In this document: one piece after another, positions 54,489 to 64,000 of the stretch
Layout of the letters: each line of letters begins with the position of its first letter
Numbering within the stretch: the stretch's first letter is position 1
Origin: Tateyamaria omphalii
GTDB lineage: Bacteria; Pseudomonadota; Alphaproteobacteria; Rhodobacterales; Rhodobacteraceae
Direction of reading: 5' to 3'
Length of the DNA: 64,000 nt
NCBI RefSeq assembly: GCF_001969365.1
Contig: NZ_CP019312.1
Span: 1,426,001 to 1,490,000, forward strand
Translations under genes and position numbers: made by a program
The notes under the pieces: model-generated
Told to the model about the DNA's origin: nothing
Seen by the model: the letters and a program-made list of their open reading frames with translations, nothing else
Database searches by the model: none

Positions 54489-55709
54489 TCATGCAAACAG
54501 GTCGTGCGCCAACTCCAACGCGTCCACGAGCACGTCCACCTCTTCCTTGGTGTTGTACATGCCAAAGGACGCGCGGCAGGTGGCGTTCAACCCCATGTGC
54601 TCCATCAACGGGCCTACGCAGTGCTGTCCCGCCCGCACCGCGACCCCCTTCTTGTCAAGGATGGTCGAGATATCATGGGCGTGCCCAGCCCCGTCCAGCG
54701 TGAAGGAGAAAATCGCGCCTTTGTCCGGTGTCGTGCCCTGCACCTGCAGCCAGTTGAGACCACCCAGTCTTTCAACCGTGTAATCCCGCAACGAGTCCTC
54801 ATGCGCCGCGATGGCGTCCATCCCGTGACCCATCATGTAGTCCAGCGCGACACCCAAGCCGATCATCTGCACGATACCGGGCGTGCCCGCTTCGAATTTG
54901 TGGGGCGGATCGTTGTAGACAACACCGTCTTTGCTGACCTCCTTGATCATATCGCCGCCGCCGATAAAGGGGCGCATCTCCGCCATCCGCTCGGCCTTGC
55001 AATAAATCGCGCCGGAGCCTGATGGGCCGTAGAGTTTGTGACCGGTGATCGCATAAAAGTCGGCGTCCAGATCCTGCACATCCACCGGCATATGCACCGC
55101 GGCCTGCGAGCCGTCGACCAGCACCGGAACGCCCTTGGAATGCGCGCCTTCGCAGACCGCTTTGATGTCGACCTTGGTGCCCAGGACGTTGGACATGTGG
55201 GTGACGGCAACCAGTTTGGTGTTGGGGCTGACGGCATCAATGATCTTCTGCGGATCCAGCGCGCCCGTGCTGTCCACATCGACCCACTTAAGAACCACGC
55301 CCTGCCGTTCGCGCAGGTAATGCCACGGCACGATGTTAGCGTGGTGTTCCATGACCGAAAGGACGATCTCGTCGCCCGCTTCCATGCGCGGCATGGCCCA
55401 ACCATACGCGACCATGTTGATGCCCTCGGTCGTGCCTGAGTTCATCACGATCTCGTCTTCGGAACCTGCGTTCAGAAAGCGGGCAAGCTTGCCTCGGACG
55501 CTTTCGTAATTCTCGGTCGCAAGATTAGAAAGGTAGTGCAAACCTCTGTGAACATTGGAATATTCCTCGGAATACGCCTTGGAGATCGCGTCGATCACGA
55601 CCTGCGGTTTCTGCGCCGATGCGCCATTGTCGAGATAGACCAGCGGCTTGCCGTTCACCTCGCGCGACAGGATCGGAAAGTCCCCGCGGATGGCGTTCAC
55701 GTCATACAT
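54489..55709 (-). CDS. sufS: Cysteine desulfurase SufS
   Basis: A 406-residue PLP enzyme, group II. FPILSREVNGKPLVYLDNGASAQKP is the standard opening; the PLP lysine is in AITGHKLYGPSGSGAIY, and the sulfur-carrying cysteine in GLNATCRASFGMYNT. RAGQHCVGPLM is also present. It supplies persulfide sulfur to SufBCD. It is the last gene of the suf operon, preceded by two YIP1 genes (one base gap). No SufE is seen in the window. Confidence 0.97.
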   Translation of the reverse strand: MYDVNAIRGDFPILSREVNGKPLVYLDNGASAQKPQVVIDAISKAYSEEYSNVHRGLHYLSNLATENYESVRGKLARFLNAGSEDEIVMNSGTTEGINMVAYGWAMPRMEAGDEIVLSVMEHHANIVPWHYLRERQGVVLKWVDVDSTGALDPQKIIDAVSPNTKLVAVTHMSNVLGTKVDIKAVCEGAHSKGVPVLVDGSQAAVHMPVDVQDLDADFYAITGHKLYGPSGSGAIYCKAERMAEMRPFIGGGDMIKEVSKDGVVYNDPPHKFEAGTPGIVQMIGLGVALDYMMGHGMDAIAAHEDSLRDYTVERLGGLNWLQVQGTTPDKGAIFSFTLDGAGHAHDISTILDKKGVAVRAGQHCVGPLMEHMGLNATCRASFGMYNTKEEVDVLVDALELAHDLFA

Positions 55710-55710
55710 C

Positions 55711-56307
55711 TCACAATCCTCCTGCTGTCACGCCGGTCAGCGTCACAAGCATCATCAATCCAATAAACAGGCCCGCCAGCACCACAAGCAAGAGGCCGAA
55801 GGCACGAAAGAGCGAGTTAAAGCGTAGGGCTGCGCTGATGAAGTGCAACAGCAGCCAGAAGGCTACAATTGCCACACCCAAGGCGACCAGCCCGGCGATG
55901 GCCGGCACGACCATGCTGAGCACAAGAACAAGCGCCTGCGCCGCAGCGCGTAACGCCTGAAGCCAGGTCAGCAGCGCCAGCATGTCGGTGAAGTCGCCCT
56001 GCCCACCCAAGGCACGTCCGGCCCACACCAAACCGTGCACCATCAAAAGAAGGCCCCCGGCGATAATCGCAAAAAGCGCGATGGGCCGTTCCAGCAATCC
56101 AAGGATCGGCATGGCCGCGCGCGCAGCCGCGTCAACCTGCCCATCAAGCAGCACAACCGGCGCTGAGGCCAGCACGGCGTTAACCGCGGCAACCGCGAAG
56201 AGCGCGGTATAGAGCGTTGCGCGATCCAGCCGCCACCCGATGATCTGCGCGGCCACCTGTTTGGGGTCGCGCAGCGTATCGACAGCCAGATCTGACACAG
56301 AACTCAT
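55711..56307 (-). CDS. YIP1 family membrane protein
   Basis: A 198-residue protein with five hydrophobic segments. SDLAVDTLRDPKQVAAQIIGWRLDRATLYTAL is followed by membrane helices, in the YIP1 pattern (TDMLALLTWLQALRAAAQALVLVL). Its ATG overlaps the stop of the next YIP1-like gene. It lies between sufD and sufS; why membrane proteins belong there is unknown. Confidence 0.82.
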   Translation of the reverse strand: MSSVSDLAVDTLRDPKQVAAQIIGWRLDRATLYTALFAVAAVNAVLASAPVVLLDGQVDAAARAAMPILGLLERPIALFAIIAGGLLLMVHGLVWAGRALGGQGDFTDMLALLTWLQALRAAAQALVLVLSMVVPAIAGLVALGVAIVAFWLLLHFISAALRFNSLFRAFGLLLVVLAGLFIGLMMLVTLTGVTAGGL

Positions 56308-56786
56308 TCCGAACGCTCCTGTGCGATGGATCCACCAATCCAGAACCACATGAAAACGACAAACCAGATGAGGCCCACGGCCTGCTTTTCCAGTCCCGGC
56401 CCGATGAAGCCGGACACAAGACCGTGGAACAGGATCAGCGGTGACGATGCCAGCAAGGCCCAGAACAGCGCCAGCCGTGCACCATAGGCAGTGCCCTTGC
56501 CGCCGAAGATGCGTCCAACCAGACGCGCCAGAAGCGCGATGACGTAGAACAAAAGCGGTGCGATAAAGATCAGCGCCATGAGCGAGGCGCCCATGAGCAT
56601 GTTCAGATCTTCGCCCGTCAGATGCGCCTCGCGCGCCAGACGGGGCAATTGCGCGATGAAGATCTGCACGCAGGACGCCATGAGGTAGGCCAGCGCGCGG
56701 TCCTCGCGTTCGCCCAGCGACAACAGTTGCCGCACGACCCGCCCCGGTCCGCGGTAGGTCGCCGTGATGTTCCGAGTGATGGCCAT
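56304..56786 (-). CDS. YIP1-like membrane protein
   Basis: A 160-residue protein with four hydrophobic segments and a basic N-terminus (YRGPGRVVRQLLSLGEREDRALAYLMASC). The organisation resembles the YIP1 gene that overlaps it, so the two may form a heteromer. It starts two bases after the sufD stop. Confidence 0.78.
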   Translation of the reverse strand: MAITRNITATYRGPGRVVRQLLSLGEREDRALAYLMASCVQIFIAQLPRLAREAHLTGEDLNMLMGASLMALIFIAPLLFYVIALLARLVGRIFGGKGTAYGARLALFWALLASSPLILFHGLVSGFIGPGLEKQAVGLIWFVVFMWFWIGGSIAQERSE

Positions 56787-56788
56787 GG

Positions 56789-58062
56789 TCAGCCCCGATG
56801 CCGCTCCAACCAGCCTTGAAGACGCTCGACCAGCGCGTCGCGCAGAGCTTCGTCCTCGATCTCTTCCACCGCCTCGGCGAGGAAGGCAAGGGTCAGCAGG
56901 TCCGTCGCGATGTCCGCAGGCACCCCGCGCGAGCGCAGGTAGAACAGCGCCTCGTCGTCGATGGCGCCCGAGGTCGATCCGTGCGAACAGGCGACATCGT
57001 CGGCATAGATTTCGAGTTCCGGCTTGGCGAGGAATTGGCTGTCATCGTCCAGCAGAAGGGATTGGCTGATCTGGTAACCGTCCGTTTTCTGGGCCCCTTC
57101 CTTGACCAGTATCTTGCCCTGGAACACGCCGACGGCACCGTTGCGCAGCACCTTCTTGAACACCTGACGGCTTTCGCAGCGCAGCGCGTCGTGGGTGACG
57201 AACACGGTGTCGTCGTGGTGGAAGTCACCGTCGCCGACGCACGCGCCCGCAACATGCGCCACCGCATCGTCGCCGGTGATGTCGATCACGCATTCATTGC
57301 GCGTCAGCCGCCCGTTCACCGTGAGCGTGAAGGATTTGAACACCGATTCCGATTCAAGGCGGGTAAAGATGTGCGTCACCGCCCGGCGTTCATGATCACG
57401 GCCCTGCGCGCGCACGTGGTGGAACGCGGCAGTATCGGCGACATCCACTTCCATGCACTTATTGAACCGAGCTGCAGCCGGACCGGTTTCAAGCAGGGTC
57501 AGTTCCGCACCGGCGTCGAGTTTCACCACGTGGTGCAGGATCGCGTCCGACGTCTCATTTTCGTGCAAGTATATGAAATTGATCGGCTTTTCCGCCTTTC
57601 CAGTGACGTGGATCAGCACACCATCGGTCGCATAGGCCGTGTTCAACGCGGCAAGCGGGCGCGGCACGTAGTGCCCGTTGCCTTCAAGCGTGCCATAGAG
57701 GTCGGCGGCCCAGTGGACGTCCGCACTGTCGGCCAGCCGATCAATGCGCACGCCCGCGAGGGTCAGGTCGTCGGACTTGTCGGCGTCGAACACGCCATCG
57801 ACAAACACGATCTTGAGGCGGTCCATCTCGCCAAAAAGCGGGCCCTCTTCGTTGTGGAAGAGTGCGGCCTGGGGCGCATCGGCTTGCACCAGCGTGTCGG
57901 GGCGCGTGAATTTCCAGTACTCATCGCGCCGGTTCGGTAGGCCCATGTCGCGCACGCGGGCCAGTGCCGCCTTGCGCGCCGCGTCCGCCCAGCCGTTTTG
58001 CGGCATGGTGAGGGTCGCCAACCGATCCTCGGTCGGGGTGGTCTTGGTCGCTGGTTCGGCCA

Positions 58063-58063
<1 letters not shown>
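56789..58063 (-). CDS. sufD: Fe-S cluster assembly protein SufD
   Basis: A 424-residue beta-helix scaffold subunit. The N-terminal helical domain has GLPNRRDEYWKFTRPD; the core has SVFKSFTLTVNGRLTRNECVID and VFQGKILVKEGAQKTDGYQ; the end has DDVACSHGSTSGAIDDEALFYLRSRGV, the SufB/SufD-type C-terminal signature. It complexes with SufB and SufC. One-base overlap with sufC. Confidence 0.96.
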
Positions 58064-58818
<755 letters not shown>

Positions 58819-58954
58819 GATCTATTCCTCGTCCTGCGCGACGCCGCGCGTTATTTCAAATTGACGGTGGTGCCCGCGGCACCGACCATCAGCATTTACG
58901 TGTTCGCAACGATGCTTTGCGTCGTCGCGAAATTGTTCCTCTGTATCGGCATGG

Positions 58955-59284
58955 TCATTCCGCATCCCCGCATTGCTGGTTGCAACGGGGGCAGATGCAG
59001 TCACCGGCCCGTGCGCGCTGCAGAATGGTCATCAGGCGCACCGTCAGCGCGCCCCAGCACACAAACAGCACGAGGCCGAACAGAAGCTCGAACTGTTCTG
59101 CAAAGCGGGCAAAGATCCAGCCGTCGGCGACCATCTCGGCCACAATCTCATCATGGCCAATGGACAGCAGAAAGACGATCACGTGGCCCAGGATCAGCAT
59201 GGTGAGCGTGCGGGTTTCCTGCGCCAGCCGCCAATGGTGGCCAAAGCGCACGATGCCGGGTTTGCGTGGGGTGTCGGGGGCCAT
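58955..59284 (-). CDS. Hypothetical membrane protein in the suf operon (109 aa)
   Basis: A 109-residue protein with two hydrophobic segments (LTMLILGHVIVFLLSI and FELLFGLVLFVCWGALTV) and a short C-terminal part containing CICPRCNQQCG, three cysteines in a C-x-C-x2-C array plus one more, possibly a metal or Fe-S site. No family recognised. It lies between sufB and sufC; the 136 bases after it have no convincing gene. Confidence 0.7.
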   Translation of the reverse strand: MAPDTPRKPGIVRFGHHWRLAQETRTLTMLILGHVIVFLLSIGHDEIVAEMVADGWIFARFAEQFELLFGLVLFVCWGALTVRLMTILQRARAGDCICPRCNQQCGDAE

Positions 59285-59320
59285 GGGGTCAGGCCCCGCT
59301 CTTTGGAGTGGGTGCGCCGG

Positions 59321-59563
59321 TCATTCCGCACCCTCCACCGTATCGCGGGCAAAGAGTTGCTGGAAACCCATGCCAACTGTGATTGCCATAAACAGAAGCG
59401 CGCACCAGACCCAAAAGGATGTCAGTGCCCCCGGTGCCAATGACGCCGCAGCGATCATGCCGCCCAGCACCGCGACAAGAAAGGCGAGGCCACCCTGCTG
59501 CGTGCCGTCGAGATCAGAGACCGTGTGACGTTTGATCGGTTTGCGTTCGCTCACTTCGACCAT
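59321..59563 (-). CDS. Hypothetical membrane protein in the suf operon (80 aa)
   Basis: An 80-residue protein: basic cytosolic N-terminus (SERKPIKRHTVSDLDG) and two hydrophobic segments. Its start overlaps the stop of the preceding gene by 13 bases. No family recognised. Confidence 0.65.
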   Translation of the reverse strand: MVEVSERKPIKRHTVSDLDGTQQGGLAFLVAVLGGMIAAASLAPGALTSFWVWCALLFMAITVGMGFQQLFARDTVEGAE

Positions 59564-59886
59564 TTTTTCCTCGCCCGCATTTCCGCAAGTGCCTGTCTTA
59601 CTTCTTCGTCGGTTCGGCTGACGCCTTGGGCGTACTCATCCTTGCTGCGCGTCTTCGTCAACCGGGCGGCCAGTGCCACGTATGCCGCTGCGCCCACAAT
59701 AAAACCCACAAAGCCGAACTCAACGAGCCAAGCGGGTACAAGCATGTGGCCGATATTGGCGAACAACAGAGCGCCCAGAATTGCCGAGAAAACAGTCCCG
59801 TAGAGCGCCTTGGCCCTTTTCAGTGCCCACAGGTCGGGTGCGCCAATGCGCACGTGCCGGTCGATGTTGGAGCCGTGGTCATCCAT
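59551..59886 (-). CDS. Hypothetical membrane protein in the suf operon (111 aa)
   Basis: A 111-residue protein from the ATG at 59886. Two hydrophobic segments (TVFSAILGALLFANIGHMLV, LVEFGFVGFIVGAAAYVALAA) and a charged C-terminal helix (RTDEEVRQALAEMRARKKW). Its start lies within the end of the upstream 61-residue gene, so translation is coupled. Confidence 0.68.
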   Translation of the reverse strand: MDDHGSNIDRHVRIGAPDLWALKRAKALYGTVFSAILGALLFANIGHMLVPAWLVEFGFVGFIVGAAAYVALAARLTKTRSKDEYAQGVSRTDEEVRQALAEMRARKKWSK

Positions 59887-60064
59887 CTTGAAACAACATC
59901 CACGCAACCGCGATAGCACCTGTCGTCATCGCTCCGCCAATCGCCAGGGCCGCCGCAAAATTCGGGAGCAGAGTAACGCCCAGTCCGCCACCCAAGGCCG
60001 CACCTGCAAGCACGGACAGGGCCATGGTCGCGAAAGCCGACCGGAATTTTTGCTCGCCCGACAT
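59879..60064 (-). CDS. Small hypothetical membrane protein in the suf operon (61 aa)
   Basis: A 61-residue protein with one long or two short Gly/Ala-rich hydrophobic segments (LSVLAGAALGGGLGVTLL; FAAALAIGGAMTTGAIAVAWML). It starts three bases after the sufB stop and overlaps the next gene. No family recognised. Confidence 0.62.
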   Translation of the reverse strand: MSGEQKFRSAFATMALSVLAGAALGGGLGVTLLPNFAAALAIGGAMTTGAIAVAWMLFQDG

Positions 60065-60067
60065 CTG

Positions 60068-61591
60068 CTACCCCACCGACCCTTCAAGCGAGATGGCGAC
60101 GAGCTGCTGCGCTTCCATTGCGAACTCCATAGGAAGGGCCTGAAGCACATCCTTGCAGAAACCGTTGACCACCAGGGCGACCGCCTCTTCCTCGTCCATG
60201 CCGCGGCTGCGGCAGTAGAACAGTTGGTCGTCGTCCACCTTGGACGTTGTCGCCTCGTGTTCGACGCGGGAGGAGTTGTTCTTGACCTCGATATACGGAA
60301 CCGTATGCGCCCCGCACTTGTCGCCGATCAGCAGGCTGTCGCACTGGGTGTAGTTGCGACTGTCCTTGGCCTTAGGGTGCATGGACACAAGACCGCGATA
60401 GGTGTTCTGCGCCTTGCCTGCGCTGATGCCCTTGGACACGATGCGCGACTTGGTGTTCTTGCCCAGATGCACCATCTTGGTGCCCGTATCGGCCTGCTGC
60501 ATATTGTTGGCGATGGCGATCGAGTAGAACTCGCCCTGGCTGTCGTCACCGCGCAGGATGCAGGACGGATATTTCCATGTGACGGCAGAGCCGGTTTCGA
60601 CCTGCGTCCACATCACCTTGGCCCGGTCGCCGCGGCAATCGGCGCGCTTGGTCACGAAGTTGTAGATACCGCCCTTGCCGTTCTCATCACCGGGATACCA
60701 GTTCTGCACGGTCGAATACTTCACCTCAGCATCTTCCAGCAGGACAATCTCGACCACAGCGGCATGCAGCTGCGAGGTGTCGCGTTGGGGTGCGGTGCAC
60801 CCTTCCAGGTAGGACACATAGCTGCCCTTGTCGGCGATGATCAGCGTACGTTCGAACTGGCCGGTGTTTTCGGCGTTGATGCGAAAATAGGTGGACAGCT
60901 CCATCGGGCAGCGCACACCCGGCGGGACGTATACGAACGATCCATCCGAGAACACGGCAGAGTTCAAGGTCGCATAGAAATTGTCCTGCACCGGCACCAC
61001 CGAGCCCAGGTATTTCTTCACCAGTTCGGGATGTTCCTTGATTGCCTCAGAAATCGAGCAGAAGATCACGCCCGCTTTTTTCAGTTCGGCCTGAAACGTC
61101 GTGCCAACGGACACGGAGTCGAACACCGCATCCACGGCCACCTTGCGGCCCTCGGCGGGCGCATCCTCTGCCCCATCGACGCCTGCCAAGATCATCTGTT
61201 CCTTCAGCGGAATGCCCAGCTTCTCATAGGTGGCAAGCAGCTTCGGATCGACCTCGTCCAGCGACTTGGGCTTCACTTCCATGCTTTTAGGGCGGGCGTA
61301 GTAATACTGGTCCTGAAAGTCGATCTCGGGGTAGTCGACCATGGCCCAATCGGGTTCCTTCATCTGCAGCCAGCGCTCATAGGCCTGCAGGCGCCATTCG
61401 GTCATCCATTCAGGCTCTTCATTCTTTTCCGAGATCAGACGCACGATGTCCGGGGTCAGGCCTTTTGGCGCATATTCCATCTCGATGTCGGTTTCCCAGC
61501 CGTATTTATACGTGCTGACATCCCGTACGGCATCGACTGTTTCCTGATCGACGCCGTCCTTGACGACCACATCTTCTGCAACATTGTCCAT
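60068..61591 (-). CDS. sufB: Fe-S cluster assembly protein SufB
   Basis: A 507-residue scaffold subunit. [26 protein letters not shown] is near the start; the core has [41 protein letters not shown] and [21 protein letters not shown]; and the C-terminus has [24 protein letters not shown]. It builds the nascent cluster with SufC and SufD. The ATG at 61591 is the normal start. Confidence 0.98.
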   Translation of the reverse strand: MDNVAEDVVVKDGVDQETVDAVRDVSTYKYGWETDIEMEYAPKGLTPDIVRLISEKNEEPEWMTEWRLQAYERWLQMKEPDWAMVDYPEIDFQDQYYYARPKSMEVKPKSLDEVDPKLLATYEKLGIPLKEQMILAGVDGAEDAPAEGRKVAVDAVFDSVSVGTTFQAELKKAGVIFCSISEAIKEHPELVKKYLGSVVPVQDNFYATLNSAVFSDGSFVYVPPGVRCPMELSTYFRINAENTGQFERTLIIADKGSYVSYLEGCTAPQRDTSQLHAAVVEIVLLEDAEVKYSTVQNWYPGDENGKGGIYNFVTKRADCRGDRAKVMWTQVETGSAVTWKYPSCILRGDDSQGEFYSIAIANNMQQADTGTKMVHLGKNTKSRIVSKGISAGKAQNTYRGLVSMHPKAKDSRNYTQCDSLLIGDKCGAHTVPYIEVKNNSSRVEHEATTSKVDDDQLFYCRSRGMDEEEAVALVVNGFCKDVLQALPMEFAMEAQQLVAISLEGSVG

Positions 61592-61620
61592 ATCGGATGT
61601 TCCTCTCGCATCTGAGCGGT

Positions 61621-62664
61621 TCACGCCGCCCGGCGTTCGTGTTTCTTCAGTTTCTGCGCCCAAACCTCGGCAAAGCGCAAAATGTCGTCTTCCGTCGTCT
61701 CCAGCCCCAGCGACACCCGTATGGCGGATGATGCTTCAAGCTCCGAATACCCCATGGCGCTCAGCACGCGGCTCGCCTTGACCTTGCCGGACGAACATGC
61801 CGAGCCTGCCGATACGGCAAAACCGGCCAGGTCCATCTGCATCACCTGCGTCTCGCCCTTCCAGCCGGGCGTGATGAAACAGGAGGTGTTCGGGAGCCGT
61901 TTGGCGCCTTTCCCGACAAAAATAGTTGTCTTTGAGGCAGCAGCAAGAGCGTTTTCTAGAATATTTCTAAGTTTCTCGACGCGGTCCCATTTTCCGTTCG
62001 CAATATCGCGCTGTGCTGCCTCGGAGGCGGCGCCAAATCCGGCGATGCCGATGACGTTTTCGGTGCCGGACCGGCGGCCCATTTCCTGTCCGCCGCCGCG
62101 CACCTGCGCCTGCACATCCAACCCCTGGCGCAATACAAGCGCACCGATGCCCTTCGGTCCGCCCAGTTTGTGGGCAGAGACCAGGCCCATTTCGGCGCCC
62201 AGCCAGTCAAAACCGAAAGGCAGTTTACCAAAGGCCTGCGTCAGATCGCTGAGCGCGAGGTCAGACGGCAAGTCCTGCACAACCCCTGTTTCGGAATTGG
62301 CAAGCTGCAGGCAAGATGCAGCGGGTGTTTCAATGCGCACGACACCATGCGCATCGGCCAACAAAACCGGATCGATCCACGCGCAAACTGCATCATGTTC
62401 AATGGCCGCGCCTTGCAGGGACCGCCCGGCACAGGCCAGCGCCGCCGCCTCCGTCGCGCTGGCGGTGAACACGATGTCGGCATGGGATGCGCCTAGGGCG
62501 TCGGATATCTGCCCCCGCGCCCTTTCAACAATTGCCTTGGCCGCCCGCCCCTCGGCATGCACCGACGATGGATTGCCCAACGCATCCATGGCGCGCAGCA
62601 TTGCCTCCCGTGCTTCCGCCCTCAGAGGTGTCGTTGCGTTATGATCCAGATAGACCCGGGTCAT
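61621..62664 (-). CDS. Cysteine desulfurase, IscS/NifS type
   Basis: A 347-residue PLP enzyme, group I and shorter than typical IscS (about 400). It starts [15 protein letters not shown]; the PLP lysine is in [14 protein letters not shown], the active cysteine in [17 protein letters not shown]. The ATG is preceded by AGAGAAGAT from the dispersed repeat. It is the second gene of the suf operon, which therefore encodes two desulfurases (see SufS). Confidence 0.93.
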   Translation of the reverse strand: MTRVYLDHNATTPLRAEAREAMLRAMDALGNPSSVHAEGRAAKAIVERARGQISDALGASHADIVFTASATEAAALACAGRSLQGAAIEHDAVCAWIDPVLLADAHGVVRIETPAASCLQLANSETGVVQDLPSDLALSDLTQAFGKLPFGFDWLGAEMGLVSAHKLGGPKGIGALVLRQGLDVQAQVRGGGQEMGRRSGTENVIGIAGFGAASEAAQRDIANGKWDRVEKLRNILENALAAASKTTIFVGKGAKRLPNTSCFITPGWKGETQVMQMDLAGFAVSAGSACSSGKVKASRVLSAMGYSELEASSAIRVSLGLETTEDDILRFAEVWAQKLKKHERRAA

Positions 62665-62723
62665 ATCTTCTCTGGTTCAAGAAAATCCCGGGGGAGTCGC
62701 GCAAGCGACGGGGGCTGGCCCCC
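62665..62723 (-). repeat. Dispersed repeat, copy 8, supplying a ribosome-binding site
   Basis: Minus strand: GGGGGC-ca-GCCCCC, an inner hairpin GTCGC-TTGC-GCGAC, CTCCCCCGGGATTTTC and CCAGAGAAGAT immediately before ATG. The last block is the only Shine-Dalgarno-like sequence for the desulfurase. Confidence 0.75.
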
Positions 62724-62730
62724 AGCAGCA

Positions 62731-63192
62731 TCAACCATCATCGACCACCGCAAACAGGTTGGGCACCGCAGGACACGGCGCCAGATCATTGCCAATCACA
62801 TCCGATAAACGCGTCTGGTGCAGGAACACGTAAACATGCGCGCTCAACCCCTCCCACAACCGGTTGGTCAGCGATTGCGCCTTGGACCCTGACGCCGCAC
62901 CGGACGCGCCTGCGCCCTTGTGCATGGCGTCCACCTTTTCATCGACCGCCGCCAGCACATCGGCCACCCGGATGTCCGATGCTGACCGCGCAAGGCGGTA
63001 GCCACCCCCCGGTCCCCGCACAGACACCACCAGATCGGCGCGCCGCAACTTGACGAACAGCTGTTCAAGATAGGGCAGCGAAATGTCCTGCCGGCCGGAG
63101 ATGTCGCTCAGGCTGACGAGCTTATCCTCGGCCTGCATCGCGATATCGGCCAGTGCCACCATCGCATAGCGCCCCTTTGTCGACAATTTCAT
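62731..63192 (-). CDS. iscR: Rrf2-family regulator IscR lacking the three cluster cysteines
   Basis: A 153-residue winged-helix regulator at the head of the suf operon. MKLSTKGRYAMVALADIA, ISLPYLEQLFVKLRRADLV and GPGGGYRLA are IscR-like. The region that normally holds three cysteines and the His ligand reads KGAGASGAASGSKAQSLTNRLWEGL, with none of them. A single cysteine remains (Cys140, LAPCPAVPN). IscR of Rhodobacter sphaeroides is known to differ in a similar way. The start at 63192 is the canonical one. Confidence 0.93.
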   Translation of the reverse strand: MKLSTKGRYAMVALADIAMQAEDKLVSLSDISGRQDISLPYLEQLFVKLRRADLVVSVRGPGGGYRLARSASDIRVADVLAAVDEKVDAMHKGAGASGAASGSKAQSLTNRLWEGLSAHVYVFLHQTRLSDVIGNDLAPCPAVPNLFAVVDDG

Positions 63193-63270
63193 CGCACAGC
63201 CCCCAATTGACGTTACCGGCCCAAGGTCATACATCCGTGGCCACCGCAGGATGCACGCCTGCCCGAGAAG

Positions 63271-63285
63271 TTAGAACCGTTCTAA
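63271..63285. promoter_or_regulatory. TTAGAA-N3-TTCTAA palindrome, iron-responsive operator
   Basis: TTAGAAC-C-GTTCTAA is a perfect 15-base palindrome. The core TTAGAA-N3-TTCTAA matches the ICE box of Irr, the alphaproteobacterial iron regulator; IscR binding is an alternative. It overlaps the -10 of the suf promoter, so the binder would repress. Confidence 0.65.
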
Positions 63286-63307
63286 GGTAACCGATCAATT
63301 CCGTCAA
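63280..63307 (-). promoter_or_regulatory. Promoter of the iscR-suf operon
   Basis: On the minus strand TTGACG (-35, 63302-63307) is 16 bases from TTAGAA (-10, 63280-63285). The -10 is the left arm of the palindrome. Initiation would be near 63273, leaving an 80-base leader. Confidence 0.55.
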
Positions 63308-63349
63308 GAAATCGGATGCCGAAAAGACGCGACAAGGACAGTAACGCAT

Positions 63350-64000
63350 ATGCCCGAGGTCATTTTTCCCGGACCCGAAGGCCGTCTCGAAGGCCGCTAT
63401 CACCCACAAAAAGAACGTGACGCCCCCATTGCCATCGTGCTGCATCCGCATCCGCAGTTTGGCGGAACGATGAATCACAAGGTGGTGCATGCGCTGCACT
63501 ACGCGTTTTTCAACATGGGTTTTACCGTTCTGCGCTTCAACTTCCGGGGTGTGGGGCGCAGCCAGGGCGAGTATGATCAAGGGATTGGCGAGCTTTCCGA
63601 CGCCGCCTCCGCCCTCGACTACCTTCAGTCGATGAACAACAATTCCAAGCATTGCTGGGTGGCGGGCTTCAGCTTTGGCGCGTGGATCGGGATGCAACTT
63701 CTGATGCGACGGCCCGAAATCACCGGATTCATTTCGGTCTCGCCTCCCGCGAACATGTACGACTTCTCGTTTCTGGCGCCCTGCCCGTCGAGCGGCCTGA
63801 TCATCAACGGAACCGCCGACCGCGTGGCGCCGCCCGCGGACACGGAATCGCTGGTGTCGAAGCTGCACGACCAAAAGGGCATCACGATCACCCACACCCA
63901 AGTCGAAGGTGCCGGGCACTTCTTTGAAGACCCGCATCTGGACACGCTGATCGGCAACACAACCGACTACGTCAAACGCCGCCTGACCGAGACGACGCGC
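63350..64000 (+). CDS. Alpha/beta hydrolase, partial (right window edge)
   Basis: 217 residues without a stop, running off the right edge. MPEVIFPGPEGRLEGRYHP opens the protein; VLHPHPQFGGTMNHKVV, RFNFRGVGRSQGEYD, the nucleophile elbow AGFSFGAWIG and GAGHFFEDP (catalytic His) follow. This is the small dienelactone-hydrolase-like group often annotated as a phosphoesterase-type hydrolase; the substrate is unknown. It is divergent from iscR and shares the 157-base control region. Confidence 0.9.
   Translation, partial: MPEVIFPGPEGRLEGRYHPQKERDAPIAIVLHPHPQFGGTMNHKVVHALHYAFFNMGFTVLRFNFRGVGRSQGEYDQGIGELSDAASALDYLQSMNNNSKHCWVAGFSFGAWIGMQLLMRRPEITGFISVSPPANMYDFSFLAPCPSSGLIINGTADRVAPPADTESLVSKLHDQKGITITHTQVEGAGHFFEDPHLDTLIGNTTDYVKRRLTETTR

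Noticed and set aside
58822..58965. 47-codon frame between the 109-residue protein and sufC
   Set aside because: It overlaps the upstream gene by 11 bases and lies just before sufC, which is suggestive, but the product is His/Arg/Asp-rich without hydrophobic core or any pattern, and the ribosome-binding site is weak. It could be real but is not supported.

Overview
The window looks like an ordinary chromosomal stretch of a marine Rhodobacteraceae (Roseobacter-group) alphaproteobacterium. The evidence is high GC, a CckA-ChpT-CtrA type phosphotransferase, OlsBA ornithine-lipid genes, a LuxR solo translationally coupled to aroQ, an extended ribosomal protein L21, a suf operon headed by a cysteine-poor IscR, and many liv-type ABC transporters. 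I see no rRNA, prophage, insertion sequence, plasmid gene or CRISPR array.

Layout. About 0.1-14.5 kb is a catabolic block: a GST, a complete LivFGMHK-type ABC importer, then (same strand, upstream) an ACAD10-type phosphotransferase, a nitronate-monooxygenase-like flavoprotein, a thiolase and two SDRs; on the other strand are two MDR oxidoreductases and a MaoC hydratase. Together they suggest import and CoA-dependent oxidation of an unidentified carboxylic acid. From 14.5 to 22.4 kb come aroQ-luxR, a frameshifted histidine phosphatase, proline iminopeptidase, rpsB-tsf, olsBA, a DUF3553 protein and chpT. From 22.4 to 29.2 kb one long reverse-strand string runs rplU-rpmA-GNAT-GNAT-lysE-GNAT-obgE-proB-proA. 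From 29.4 to 35.4 kb lie two DUF2059 proteins, tRNA-Ser(CGA), a K+ channel, an MddA-like membrane methyltransferase coupled to a UbiG-like methyltransferase, and a PQQ-type sugar dehydrogenase. From 35.6 to 42.4 kb lies a second liv-type ABC operon with an unknown secreted protein in its middle. From 42.4 to 52.9 kb come a HerA-like ATPase, a gap holding two candidate small RNAs, an IalB-family protein, an ACP-ketosynthase-LpxD set, an L,D-transpeptidase facing a DUF882 peptidase, cpdB with a likely Pho box, and tRNA-Arg(CCG). From 53 to 63.2 kb lie an MFS transporter and a suf operon (iscR, cysteine desulfurase, sufB, four small membrane or unknown proteins, sufC, sufD, two YIP1-type membrane proteins, sufS). 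An alpha/beta hydrolase runs off the right edge.

The most interesting signals are: the suf promoter, whose TTAGAA-N3-TTCTAA palindrome covers the -10 and whose IscR lacks the three cluster cysteines; the unexplained membrane proteins inside the suf operon; two tandem candidate small RNAs at 44.4-44.6 kb, one with two anti-Shine-Dalgarno motifs; a dispersed repeat (a GC-rich hairpin, then GTATTTT and AGAAGAAG) found at about eight places, in some of which it supplies the ribosome-binding site or overlaps a start codon; and a perfect 17-bp palindrome upstream of the first ABC operon. No wholly new multi-gene system is evident; the suf insertions and the repeat family are the best candidates for something undescribed.
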